64,000 bases of DNA from Pedobacter soli (GCF_900101435.1 NZ_FMZH01000012.1:62001-126000), one strand, 5' to 3'; counted from the first letter of the stretch, positions 44,996-52,823 are shown. The notes: a model not told the origin generated them from the sequence alone. Made by a program: numbers and translations.

Positions 44996-45003
44996 CAAAC
45001 TTA
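44996..45003 (-). promoter_or_regulatory. -7 promoter element of the catabolic operon
   Basis: The minus strand reads TAAGTTTG, a full match to TAnnTTTG, 61 bp before the chosen start codon. The -33 region is A-rich on the plus strand but lacks an exact TTTG equivalent. Confidence 0.5.
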
Positions 45004-45116
45004 TTCAGATTTCAATGGAAATAAAAATACTTCATTTGCTCATTTTTGATACTATATTTACATTAGTAGCCAAATTTAGCGTTCAAAAATAAGTATTGTA
45101 CCAAAAAGCAGTAATT

Positions 45117-46016
45117 ATGAAAGTTTCTTACCGACCGATTTCCACTCCTGAAGATGCCAGTTTCGCCATCAAAGAATACTGTCAGCCACAGTTTACCAAT
45201 ACCTTTCATTTTCACCACGGCTACGAATTAATCCTGATTGTTAAAAGCTCAGGTCAGGTGTATGTGGGCAATAAGGTTATTCGTTATCACGAAGGCGAGA
45301 TTTTTATGTTCGGACCGGGACTGGTACACTGTTTTTCGAGTGATGTTTTGACTGCGATGGAGGAAGAAGTAGCGCATGCCATTGTAGTGCAATTCTCGGC
45401 AGATTTTATGGGAAAGGATTTTTTTGAAACCCTGGAGCTGAGGGCAGTGAAAGAATTGTTGCAAGAGTCGGTATATGGTATAAAGTTCGGCACTGCTGAG
45501 TCTTCCATCAGTAGCCGCTTCTTTGACTTTCAACCCAACCAGCAATTGAAAAATCTGATCCTTTTGCTACAGATATTGGAAGAACTTTCTCAGACCAGCA
45601 AGAAAGGCGCATTACTCATTACCGACGATATCAAAAAAATACGTTATAAAGAAAGCGACGCTAAAAAACTGGCTTCGATATTCAATTATGTATTCGAAAA
45701 TTATCATCAGGAGATTGCTATTGAGTCGGCTGCTTCTATTGCCTGTATGAGCAAAGCCGCATTTTGTCGTTATTTTAAAAGAAGCACCCACAAAACATTC
45801 TCACAGTTTGTAAATGAGATCAGGGTAAGCCATGCCACAAAATTGCTGATTGGCAAAGAGAACAACATCACAGCCATTTGTTATGCCTGCGGTTTTGATA
45901 ATGTTTCTTATTTTAACAGACAGTTTAAGCTGCATCAGGGTATATCTCCACGTGAGTACCGGAAAGTATTTATGGAAAGTAATGCCGACCGCCCCTTTTT
46001 GCGGTCTACTGATTGA
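45117..46016 (+). CDS. AraC-family regulator with N-terminal cupin domain
   Basis: The start at 45117 (MKVSYRPISTPEDASF) is preferred to the in-frame ATG at 45096, which adds seven residues. The 299-residue protein has an N-terminal cupin sugar-binding domain (about 20-115, FHFHHGYELILIVKSSGQVYVG) and a C-terminal AraC double helix-turn-helix (about 193-292), ending FDNVSYFNRQFKLHQGISPREYRKV. It is divergent from the catabolic operon with a 182-bp gap, so it is the likely activator of that operon in response to the substrate or an intermediate. Confidence 0.93.
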   Translation: MKVSYRPISTPEDASFAIKEYCQPQFTNTFHFHHGYELILIVKSSGQVYVGNKVIRYHEGEIFMFGPGLVHCFSSDVLTAMEEEVAHAIVVQFSADFMGKDFFETLELRAVKELLQESVYGIKFGTAESSISSRFFDFQPNQQLKNLILLLQILEELSQTSKKGALLITDDIKKIRYKESDAKKLASIFNYVFENYHQEIAIESAASIACMSKAAFCRYFKRSTHKTFSQFVNEIRVSHATKLLIGKENNITAICYACGFDNVSYFNRQFKLHQGISPREYRKVFMESNADRPFLRSTD

Positions 46017-46124
46017 TAAAGTAAGATTACCATTTAATGACTGGTAATGTAGAATTGCTCCTCTTAGCAGATAAACTTCTTCAACCTCACAATTTTTCTT
46101 AAGTTTATGGTAAACGCCCTATTC

Positions 46125-46439
46125 ATGAAGATGTATATTTTAGTTAAAAGAGCAGTACCAGATAAAATGGTACCTTTAGTTGCAGCGCATGCCTCCCTGG
46201 CCTGCTTTAGAAAATTTGAACATACAGCAAACATGCAAACCTGGATTAACGGCATTTTTAAAAAAGTGGTTTGCGTGGTTTCTGAAAAAGAGTTTGAAAA
46301 TGCCAAAAAGGAGGCAGACCATTTGGTGCTAACAGAATCGGCTTTAGACAATCAGGAAGTTTGTATCGCCTTTTCACCCCGGGAAGAATACACTAAAATG
46401 TTTAAGTTTTTCAGCATGTGGACACCACAAAATAACTAA
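46125..46439 (+). CDS. PTH2-like peptidyl-tRNA hydrolase-family protein
   Basis: The start at 46125 (MKMYILVKRAVPDKMVP) matches the usual opening of the family; another ATG lies at 46107. The 104-residue protein has the pattern VPLVAAHASLACFRKFE, then FKKVVCVVSEKEFENAKKEADHLVLTESALDNQEVCIAFSPREEYTKMFKFFSMW, like archaeal/eukaryotic-type PTH2 peptidyl-tRNA hydrolases found sporadically in bacteria. It would release peptides from stalled peptidyl-tRNA, but some bacterial members may have other roles. The next gene follows 5 bp later, so they are co-transcribed. Confidence 0.65.
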   Translation: MKMYILVKRAVPDKMVPLVAAHASLACFRKFEHTANMQTWINGIFKKVVCVVSEKEFENAKKEADHLVLTESALDNQEVCIAFSPREEYTKMFKFFSMWTPQNN

Positions 46440-46444
46440 GCAAC

Positions 46445-46855
46445 ATGCACAACCAGGAACAACAAGTTTATAAATGGCTGGTTAAAAGAGGGTGTCTTTT
46501 ACTATTTAAAGATGGCGATAAAATACACCTGGAGCTGGATCAGGAAAACAGCGAAAGCTGCTTATTAACCCAAGAAGACACTGAAAGCTTAATTGCTATA
46601 CTGACATCTTTAGCTGAAACCGTTTGGCATAACCCTGATTATATTAAAGAACCCTACCTAGGACAGTTCTATAGAACCGAAAATGATCTCGTTTATTGGG
46701 ATTTAGGCGAAACGAAATTATATATAGGTTTTAATGTAAATGAGTATGCATTAACCATAAACTATAGTGGCAATGCTGTTGTGAAAATTTCTGTTAACTA
46801 TGCTGTGGAGCTTATTCAGATAATGACTCATTATGGTAAACGATTTGGGATATAA
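46445..46855 (+). CDS. Hypothetical protein, co-transcribed with the PTH2-like gene
   Basis: The 136-residue soluble protein begins MHNQEQQVYKWLVKRG and is rich in acidic residues, with short beta-type stretches (LVYWDLGETKLYIGFNV). I recognise no family. The 5-bp gap to the preceding gene indicates a shared transcript and perhaps a shared function. Confidence 0.7.
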   Translation: MHNQEQQVYKWLVKRGCLLLFKDGDKIHLELDQENSESCLLTQEDTESLIAILTSLAETVWHNPDYIKEPYLGQFYRTENDLVYWDLGETKLYIGFNVNEYALTINYSGNAVVKISVNYAVELIQIMTHYGKRFGI

Positions 46856-46915
46856 TTATTACGCCACCTATAGCAAATACTGAAATTCGTTACTTTAGTT
46901 AGATCAATCATTACA

Positions 46916-47440
46916 ATGAGAAAAAAGGGAAACCCTAAGTCATTTATTTATTATGATAGCTTAAAACAATGGGAAAGCATTTGCATGCTTTTATATTCTT
47001 TAACTACAATGTGCGTAATTCTGACTCTTCTTTTTGCTAAACCGGAAACTAAGCAGATTATAATAATTATGTACGCAGTAATATCACAATTGAGTATGTA
47101 CTTTGGATTATACACATCGCTACGCAATTTCAAGGCATACTTACTTTGGTTTGGCTTTGGCATAGTACATCTGATACTTTTCTTTTGTTTCAAAGAAAAT
47201 CCTGCTCTTGAAATGTACGCAGGAAATCCAAGCGTATTTTTATCAAATACCATCGTTCTTTTGTTACTCTTTCAGCTGCTTAGATACCTTAGTTTAAAGT
47301 TGCAGAACCGGGAGTTTGTAGCACCTGCAAAAAATGGACTAGATATATTTGAAAACAAAAAGGTAACTCTTGCAGATTCTATAATCTTTATAATCTATAT
47401 GAGTTCGTGGCTTGGCCTTACGATGCTTCCACTAAAGTAA
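46916..47440 (+). CDS. Hypothetical inner-membrane protein
   Basis: The 174-residue protein has four clear hydrophobic segments (about 25-41, 47-63, 73-92 and 102-122) and a fifth near the C-terminus (155-172), with a basic N-terminus (MRKKGNPK). There is no recognisable domain. It lies 60 bp downstream of the preceding gene on the same strand. Confidence 0.7.
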   Translation: MRKKGNPKSFIYYDSLKQWESICMLLYSLTTMCVILTLLFAKPETKQIIIIMYAVISQLSMYFGLYTSLRNFKAYLLWFGFGIVHLILFFCFKENPALEMYAGNPSVFLSNTIVLLLLFQLLRYLSLKLQNREFVAPAKNGLDIFENKKVTLADSIIFIIYMSSWLGLTMLPLK

Positions 47441-47558
47441 GGCAATGCTAATCGGAGCAGATACAACTAAACAAAGCGAAATTAATTTGCAATGAAAGCA
47501 GCGCCGTGATGACCAAATTAAAAAACTGCAGCTTTTTATCTATCTAAATCTAAGTAAA

Positions 47559-47768
47559 ATGAGTTTTTCAAACAGAATTCTAGTGTATCTCGGGATGTTC
47601 CTTTTCATGTTTGGTGGTATATATTGCATTACCCAACTTTTCGCCATAGTGCTTGACCGCCCGCTTTCTTTCCTTACATTCAAAATCGAAAAATTATCCT
47701 GGATATTCTTTTTCGCACTGTTGGCAACTTTGATTGGCTTTTGGCTAATTCGCAAACAAAAAAGATGA
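47559..47768 (+). CDS. Hypothetical small membrane protein
   Basis: The 69-residue protein has two predicted membrane helices (about 9-28 and 45-64) with a basic end (IRKQKR). Coding is plausible because the hydrophobic pattern is regular and the frame ends just before the tRNA terminator. No family was recognised. Confidence 0.55.
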   Translation: MSFSNRILVYLGMFLFMFGGIYCITQLFAIVLDRPLSFLTFKIEKLSWIFFFALLATLIGFWLIRKQKR

Positions 47769-47774
47769 TGAAAC

Positions 47775-47806
47775 AAAAAAGCCGATCTAAATTAATAAAT
47801 CGGCTT
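47775..47806 (-). terminator. Terminator of the tRNA-Ala transcript
   Basis: AAGCCGAT (47779-47786) pairs with ATCGGCTT (47799-47806), and the minus strand continues with a run of six T. It lies 6 bp downstream of the tRNA 3' end and overlaps the tail of the small plus-strand gene region. Confidence 0.8.
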
Positions 47807-47812
47807 ACGTTG

Positions 47813-47886
47813 TGGAGAATACCGGATTCGAACCGGTCACCTCTTGCCTGCCAGGCAAGCGCTCTAGCCAAATGAGCTAATCCCCC
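47813..47886 (-). tRNA. tRNA-Ala (anticodon GGC)
   Basis: The 74-nt minus-strand sequence folds into a full cloverleaf: acceptor GGGGGAT/ATTCTCC, D arm GCTC/GAGC, anticodon arm CTTGC-CTGGCAG-GCAAG, T arm ACCGG-TTCGAAT-CCGGT and discriminator A. The anticodon GGC reads GCC/GCU. The acceptor has the G3-U70 pair that defines alanine tRNAs. CCA is not encoded. Confidence 0.97.
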
Positions 47887-47960
47887 ATTTTTTGAATATT
47901 CAATAACCAAACCTGAATAACCAATAGGATCATTGAGACAAGCGTTCGCTGCTTGTGCTG

Positions 47961-47991
47961 CAAAAATAGCAAATACTTTATCGAAAGCAAA
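47961..47991 (-). promoter_or_regulatory. Promoter of tRNA-Ala
   Basis: On the minus strand a TTTG (47991-47988), exactly 19 bp, and TATTTTTG (47968-47961) match the Bacteroidota consensus. The tRNA starts about 75 bp downstream, so a short 5' leader must be removed. Confidence 0.7.
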
Positions 47992-48094
47992 TGATAATTG
48001 ATTTTTTTATTGCGGTGCGATAAACGTAGTACAAAAACGGCCGCAAACACCCCAAAAAGCCATAATTGGCTGTTATTTTAGCTAACCTTCCAGG

Positions 48095-48721
48095 CTATTT
48101 TTGATTTAACAGCGCCTGATAGGCATCTACAAATTGAGCCACATGGTAGCCATCCATTAAAGCATGGTTAACATGAATCGAAACCGGCATTATTTTTCTT
48201 CCGTTTTCATCCCTCACCTTGCCAAAAGAGATTTTTGGGCAGCTATCCTGAAAAGCAAAATTGCGGGCATGAGATAATGAAGTAAAGTTTAACCAGGGCA
48301 GTGCCGAATAATGGATTACATTTTCGCCCGAAGCAGATGGAATTAAGCCTGTTGTAGCCTGTACTTTTTCAATTTCCTGATCGGCTAACAGTTTAAACTC
48401 GTTAAAGTCTGCATAAAAATCGAGGTAACCGAAACCAAAAGTACCATTTGGGCGGTTAATGGTGGCCGCAGCATTTACACAGTCGTATTTCCAAACCTCG
48501 CCATCAATAATGCGGTAACTAAAAGGCTCGATGGCATTGGCGGCGGCCAGCGATTTGTGTAAATAAAGCAGGAAAAACGAAACTGCTTTCTCTTTAGCTT
48601 CCTTGTAGGTAGCCGTGCAATCTAAATCTACGGTAACACCAAAAAATGGTTCCCCAAAGGTGCTAAAAAAATTAAAGTGATCTTTTCTGATCCAGGTGTC
48701 TATATCTATTTTCTCTTTCAT
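48095..48721 (-). CDS. Chloramphenicol acetyltransferase-fold acyltransferase
   Basis: The 208-residue protein matches the type A CAT family: start IDIDTWIRKDHFNFF, FFGVTVDLDCT, and the catalytic HALMDGYH with His186 and Asp190, at the usual distance from the C-terminus. CAT uses acetyl-CoA to acetylate the drug. Many chromosomal Bacteroidota homologues have no proven resistance role, so the physiological acceptor is open. It overlaps the HAD gene by 4 bp (48718-48721), so the two are translationally coupled. Confidence 0.88.
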   Translation of the reverse strand: MKEKIDIDTWIRKDHFNFFSTFGEPFFGVTVDLDCTATYKEAKEKAVSFFLLYLHKSLAAANAIEPFSYRIIDGEVWKYDCVNAAATINRPNGTFGFGYLDFYADFNEFKLLADQEIEKVQATTGLIPSASGENVIHYSALPWLNFTSLSHARNFAFQDSCPKISFGKVRDENGRKIMPVSIHVNHALMDGYHVAQFVDAYQALLNQK

Positions 48722-49413
48722 TCAATTAATTTGACTAAAACTTCTGACAAGCTTTCCATCTCGTAAAAATTGGGATGCTCGATGGTATGGTCGATACTTT
48801 CGTGCACCCAGGTGGTGTGGTACGGGATGTGAACGGCATGACCGCCAATGTTAAGTACCGGTAATACATCAGATTTCAAGGAGTTGCCCAGCATTAGAAA
48901 TGATTCGGGATTACAATCCAGGTGTTTCAATAGTTTTTGATAATCCTTTTCCTGCTTATCGCTCATAATTTCGATGTGATGGAAATAATGGTCTAAACCC
49001 GATTTGGTCAATTTCCTTTGCTGATCGAGCAAATCTCCTTTGGTAGCCACCACCAGTTTGTATTTTCCGTGCAGCGCCTTTAGTACTTCCTCTACCCCAT
49101 CCAGCAGCTCAATGGGTTTGTTTAACATTTCCTGCCCCAGTTCGATTATCATTTCCACAACTTTGGGGTCATTTTTCCCCATTGTGACCCTCAATGCCGT
49201 TTCGATCATACTGAGCATAAACCCCTTAATACCAAAGCCATAGAGTGGCAAATTGGCAATTTCTGTTTTGTAAAGTTCTACAATTAAACTGTGGCGTGGC
49301 ATGAAGTCTTCCAGCAGGGCCGCAAATTTATCTTCAGTTTCGCGGAAGTAAGGTTCGTTTACCCAAAGGGTGTCATCAGCATCAAAAGCAATTACGGTAA
49401 TCTGATTGTTCAT
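48718..49413 (-). CDS. HAD-family phosphatase
   Basis: The start at 49413 is fixed by the motif order (MNNQITVIAFDADDTLWVNE) and because a good -7 box (49436-49443) lies within the longer frame. The 231-residue protein has HAD motif I DADDT (Asp11, Asp13), motif II (VVATKGD), and motif III/IV (KDYQ and MLGNSLKSDV). It is of the YjjG/phosphoglycolate-like group. It hydrolyses a small phosphate ester such as a nucleotide or sugar phosphate. It precedes and overlaps the CAT-like gene. Confidence 0.9.
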   Translation of the reverse strand: MNNQITVIAFDADDTLWVNEPYFRETEDKFAALLEDFMPRHSLIVELYKTEIANLPLYGFGIKGFMLSMIETALRVTMGKNDPKVVEMIIELGQEMLNKPIELLDGVEEVLKALHGKYKLVVATKGDLLDQQRKLTKSGLDHYFHHIEIMSDKQEKDYQKLLKHLDCNPESFLMLGNSLKSDVLPVLNIGGHAVHIPYHTTWVHESIDHTIEHPNFYEMESLSEVLVKLIE

Positions 49414-49435
49414 GGTTATGCTTACTTTAGTGCCA

Positions 49436-49443
49436 CAAAAGTA
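49436..49443 (-). promoter_or_regulatory. -7 promoter element of the HAD-CAT operon
   Basis: The minus strand reads TACTTTTG, a full match to TAnnTTTG, 22 bp before the chosen start codon at 49413. Confidence 0.55.
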
Positions 49444-49492
49444 AAGCCGGCAACTCCCATAAAAAAGGACATTTGTCTCGGCGAGAAAAAAT

Positions 49493-50134
49493 ATGTTACG
49501 AACAAATCTCGATTTTTTATCCTTTATTGAGCGTTTTTGCAGAGAAAATGAAAGCGAAAACATTAGCCTTAAAAGCTTTAGGCCTGGCTATCGTTTAATA
49601 GAGCAGGGCGATAAAATCAGCAATATTTATATCATTAAAGAAGGAATAAGCAAGTGTTTTATCTCCGAAGAAAACGGCAAAGATTTCATTATCGAGTTTT
49701 TAGGCAAGGGCGAAGTTGTTGGCGAACTGGAGGCATTGAAAAAAATTGACTGTTTATGCAACGTAGCTGCCATAAGTGAAGTAACGGCCTACGTCATCCC
49801 CGATCATGTTTTCCTCTCACTGATACAAAAAAGTGGCGAATTTACTACCATCTTACTCCAGGAGCTATCAACCCGGATAATCCAAACCAGCACAAGAGCC
49901 TCTTTTCAGCAATTATATACTGTTGAATATGCGTTATTGAAACTGCTGCAGTTACAGGCAAATGAAAGCATTTCACTCTCAAAAGACGATATGGCTGCAT
50001 ACCTCGGCATTTCAGTAAGAAGCTTTAACAGAAGCTTAAAGCAACTCATAGAGAAAGGCAATCAGGATACACCTGAGTTTAAAAACATGCTGCAAACTGC
50101 AAACATAAAAAAGCTGGTAGACCGGCTAAAGTAA
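49493..50134 (+). CDS. Crp/Fnr-family transcriptional regulator
   Basis: The 213-residue protein has an N-terminal cyclic-nucleotide-binding-type beta-roll (about 22-115, FRPGYRLIEQGDKISNIYIIKEGISKCFI) and a C-terminal winged helix (LSKDDMAAYLGISVRSFNRSLKQLIEKG, about 163-190). It lacks the Cys cluster of Fnr. The gene is divergent from the HAD-CAT operon with a 79-bp gap, and it may regulate either side. The ligand is unknown. Confidence 0.92.
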   Translation: MLRTNLDFLSFIERFCRENESENISLKSFRPGYRLIEQGDKISNIYIIKEGISKCFISEENGKDFIIEFLGKGEVVGELEALKKIDCLCNVAAISEVTAYVIPDHVFLSLIQKSGEFTTILLQELSTRIIQTSTRASFQQLYTVEYALLKLLQLQANESISLSKDDMAAYLGISVRSFNRSLKQLIEKGNQDTPEFKNMLQTANIKKLVDRLK

Positions 50135-50262
50135 TCCTTACAACTTTATGGTATAATTATTGCTATAAACATTTTTGTTTTTACAGCTGTAACGTTTTCA
50201 TTGCGGCATACGTTTACCAGACAAAAAACAAACTAAACAATTACACACAAAAAAACCTAAAT

Positions 50263-50307
50263 ATGAAAAAAACTTACCTTCCAATCTTTTTAAGATTTCC
50301 GAGTTAA
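50263..50307 (+). other. Short signal-peptide-like mini-ORF
   Basis: A 14-codon frame (MKKTYLPIFLRFPS, then a stop) lies 64 bp upstream of the next gene. It looks like the start of a secreted protein cut short by a stop. It could be a decayed gene, a leader peptide or chance. Confidence 0.25.
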
Positions 50308-50370
50308 CGGTATCTGGCCATTTATACAATAGCCACCTATTCGTCGATATCCTTAATTATCATAGAATTA

Positions 50371-51042
50371 ATGCAAAAAACGGTTCACCGAAATTGCTAT
50401 TTTATTGATTTCAGTAATCTTATTAACAAAATGAGTGCTTTTATACACATCTACACCAACGCCTTAACAGACGATTTAATTCCAACAATTTTAAAACGTC
50501 TAAACGAACACGAAAGTGTTTTAGACATTAATTCATCATTTTCATTCAGAAATTCGAACGGGAATTTACCCATTGTATTTAAATGGGAAAAGCCAAGTTT
50601 AGAAATATTTAATGAAAATAATTTAAAGCTGAATTTTAGCACGTCAATTAAACCTTTCGATCTAAAAGAATACAAGAAAAAGCTTTTTAAAGATAAAATC
50701 ATTAAACAAAGTTTTATCCAGAAGTTAACTGCGCTTTTTAAAAAGAAGAAGAAAAAGAAAGCAGTTAAAACCATTAAGTTAAGTGCCGAAATAGAAGCAC
50801 AACTGCAAAATTACAATAAGGTATTTTCGATTAAATACCATGCCGGTGATGTTTTTGAAAATCACTTTGGCACCTTAATCGGCGCCATTATTACCGAACT
50901 TACCAAAGGTGTTTGTCACTTCACTCAGGATAATGTATGGTACGATTCCAAAAATGTTTTAAGAGAATCATTGGTTAGCTTATACACCCTTGAGGAACTT
51001 CCTAACCACATCAATAAGAATGTGGTAGCTGTTGCCAGCTAA
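50371..51042 (+). CDS. Hypothetical protein with a lysine run
   Basis: The 223-residue protein is soluble and has no family I recognise. The first 20 residues look less typical, and a start at 50431 (MSAFIHIYTNALTDDLIPTIL) may be the real one. A run of seven Lys sits at about residues 124-130 (FKKKKKKKAVK) between an N-terminal and a C-terminal half, suggesting a flexible basic linker. The C-terminal half has VFENHFGTLIGAIITELTKGVCHFTQDNVWYDS. The function is unknown. Confidence 0.65.
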   Translation: MQKTVHRNCYFIDFSNLINKMSAFIHIYTNALTDDLIPTILKRLNEHESVLDINSSFSFRNSNGNLPIVFKWEKPSLEIFNENNLKLNFSTSIKPFDLKEYKKKLFKDKIIKQSFIQKLTALFKKKKKKKAVKTIKLSAEIEAQLQNYNKVFSIKYHAGDVFENHFGTLIGAIITELTKGVCHFTQDNVWYDSKNVLRESLVSLYTLEELPNHINKNVVAVAS

Positions 51043-51052
51043 GAAAATGGCT

Positions 51053-51089
51053 ACTTCCTAAGTTTGGTCAAACATTAAGCTTAGGAAGT
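51053..51089 (+). terminator. Hairpin downstream of the lysine-run protein gene
   Basis: ACTTCCTAAG (51053-51062) pairs perfectly with CTTAGGAAGT (51080-51089). It starts 11 bp after the stop codon. There is no clean T run, so the terminator call is moderate. Confidence 0.5.
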
Positions 51090-51283
51090 ATTCAAAATGA
51101 TTTTCTGTGTTATTACGACAGAAATCCCTCCCCTTTGCGCCAATGCCTGCCATAATTTCATACAAAGCACTAAACATTTAGCAGCTTAATTTGTTATCAA
51201 AATCTGGAAATCTTTTATAGTTTTATGCCCGTATAAATACTATATCTTTTCCATTGAATAACATAAACTTATCCAAATAAATT

Positions 51284-51910
51284 ATGAATGTAGCAGAAGT
51301 TTTTAAGAATAACGAAAAATGGATTGCAGAAAAACTTTCCATCAATCCGGACTATTTTAGCGATCTGGCTAAAGGACAAAGCCCTGAATTTTTATACATT
51401 GGATGTTCTGACAGTCGTGTTACGGCAGAAGATTTAATGGGAATACAGCCGGGACAGGCCTTTGTACACCGTAACATTGCCAACCTGGTAAACAACGTAG
51501 ATTTAAGCGTAATGACCGTTTTAAATTACGCGGTAAGACACCTAAAGGTAAACCACATTGTAGTTTGTGGCCACTATAACTGTGGTGGTGTAAAAGCAGC
51601 CATGCAGCCAGCAGATTTAGGCATTTTAAACCCATGGTTAAGAAATATCCGCGATGTTTACCGTTTACATAAAGATGAATTGAATGCCATTGCCGATGAA
51701 GATGCACGTTATAACCGCCTGGTTGAGCTAAATGTACAGGAACAATGTGTTAACCTGCTTAAAACAGCAGCTGTACAGGAAGCCATTGTACACCGTGGCT
51801 TAACCGTTCAAGGCTGGGTTTTTGACATCAGAACAGGCCGTTTAATTGATCTGAAAATCGATTTTGAAAAAATCTTGAAAGATATTACGGAGATCTATAA
51901 ACTTTACTAG
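51284..51910 (+). CDS. Beta-class carbonic anhydrase
   Basis: The 208-residue protein has all beta-class active-site residues: Cys41, Asp43 and Arg45 in CSDSR, and His97 and Cys100 in GHYNC, which bind Zn. The rest follows the family (QAFVHRNIANLV, GWVFDIRTGRLIDL). It interconverts CO2 and bicarbonate in the cytosol, supporting carboxylation and pH balance. It is monocistronic with a strong terminator. I leave the symbol empty because numbering of these paralogues varies. Confidence 0.96.
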   Translation: MNVAEVFKNNEKWIAEKLSINPDYFSDLAKGQSPEFLYIGCSDSRVTAEDLMGIQPGQAFVHRNIANLVNNVDLSVMTVLNYAVRHLKVNHIVVCGHYNCGGVKAAMQPADLGILNPWLRNIRDVYRLHKDELNAIADEDARYNRLVELNVQEQCVNLLKTAAVQEAIVHRGLTVQGWVFDIRTGRLIDLKIDFEKILKDITEIYKLY

Positions 51911-51921
51911 TCACAAGTATT

Positions 51922-51958
51922 AAACCTCGCAGGTTTTAAAAACCTGCGAGGTTTTTTA
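51922..51958 (+). terminator. Rho-independent terminator of the carbonic anhydrase gene
   Basis: AACCTCGCAGG pairs with CCTGCGAGGTT (51923-51933 and 51943-51953) and is followed by TTTTTATT. It lies 12 bp past the stop and may also stop the convergent kduD transcript. Confidence 0.9.
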
Positions 51959-52004
51959 TTATAAATCCAGACTCCGGACTGAAGACTGCAGACTTCGAAC
52001 TAAC

Positions 52005-52769
52005 CTATCGTCCCATCCAGCCGCCATCAACAGTTAAGATCGTTCCGTGAACATAGTCACTTGCGGCTGAAGCAAGGAATAAAGTTGGTCCTTTAAAATC
52101 TTCTGGGTTACCCCATCTTCCTGCCGGAATACGTGATAAAATTGAGGTACTACGATCCTGATCTTCGCGTAAAGCTGTGGTATTATCGGTTGCAATATAA
52201 CCTGGTGCTATGGCATTTACATTAACACCTTTAGCTGCCCATTCGTTAGCAAATGCTTTGGTTAAAGAAGCAATTGCACCTTTACTGGCGGCGTACCCTG
52301 GTACAGTAATGCCACCCTGAAATGACAACAGCGATGCAGTAAAAATTACTTTTCCACTACCTCTTGCTACCATATCCCTGCCTACTTCGCGGGTTAAAAT
52401 AAACGGAGCAGTTTGGTTTACCGCAATTACCTCATCCCAATATTCATCAGGATGTTCGGCAATAGGTTTACGCAAAATGGTTCCGGCATTGTTTACCAGA
52501 ATATCAATTACCGGATGATCGGCTTTTACCTGTGCAGCAAATGCCAATGTGTTTTCGCGTTTACCAAAATCGCACTGGTAAGCATAAAACTTACGACCCA
52601 GGGCTAAAACTTCTTTTTCTATGGCGCTACCTTGCAATTCAAGGCTGGCCGATACACCAATAACATCGGCACCTGCTTCTGCAAGTGCTAAAGCCATGGC
52701 TTTTCCAATTCCTCTCTTGCAACCGGTAACTAAAGCAGTTTTACCTGCTAAATTAAATACGTTTGACAT
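52005..52769 (-). CDS. kduD: 2-dehydro-3-deoxy-D-gluconate 5-dehydrogenase (KduD)
   Basis: The 254-residue SDR has the cofactor motif TGCKRGIG (16-23), NNAGTILRKPIAEH (88-101, a KduD-type sequence), the active-site Ser in FTASLLSFQGG and YAASKGA (Tyr-Lys). It ends GTILTVDGGWMGR, as KduD enzymes do. KduD reduces 2,5-diketo-3-deoxygluconate to 2-keto-3-deoxygluconate with NAD(P)H in the cytosol. It lies downstream of kduI on the same strand with a 54-bp gap that holds a short interspersed repeat (52794-52822). Together they process unsaturated uronates from the polysaccharide lyase locus upstream. Confidence 0.93.
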   Translation of the reverse strand: MSNVFNLAGKTALVTGCKRGIGKAMALALAEAGADVIGVSASLELQGSAIEKEVLALGRKFYAYQCDFGKRENTLAFAAQVKADHPVIDILVNNAGTILRKPIAEHPDEYWDEVIAVNQTAPFILTREVGRDMVARGSGKVIFTASLLSFQGGITVPGYAASKGAIASLTKAFANEWAAKGVNVNAIAPGYIATDNTTALREDQDRSTSILSRIPAGRWGNPEDFKGPTLFLASAASDYVHGTILTVDGGWMGR

Positions 52770-52793
52770 GTGTTTTCTATTGATACTTTTGTA

Positions 52794-52822
52794 AGATCTC
52801 TCCGCTTCGGTCGAGATGACGG
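52794..52822. repeat. Short interspersed repeat between kduI and kduD
   Basis: On the minus strand it reads CCGTCATCTCGACCGAAG to GAGAGATCT, a typical Bacteroidota intergenic repeat motif as I remember it. It lies in the gap between the two genes of the operon. Confidence 0.55.
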
Positions 52823-52823
52823 T

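Noticed and set aside
46107..47886. Genomic island integrated at tRNA-Ala
   Set aside because: No integrase and no second copy of the tRNA 3' end were seen, and the tRNA has its own terminator beside the plus-strand genes.
48095..48721. Acquired chloramphenicol resistance gene
   Set aside because: No mobile element nearby, and it is coupled to a HAD gene with a chromosomal promoter; a housekeeping role is more likely.
49414..49563. Longer start for the HAD phosphatase at 49563
   Set aside because: It would include a promoter box and 50 residues with no family match before the catalytic motif.
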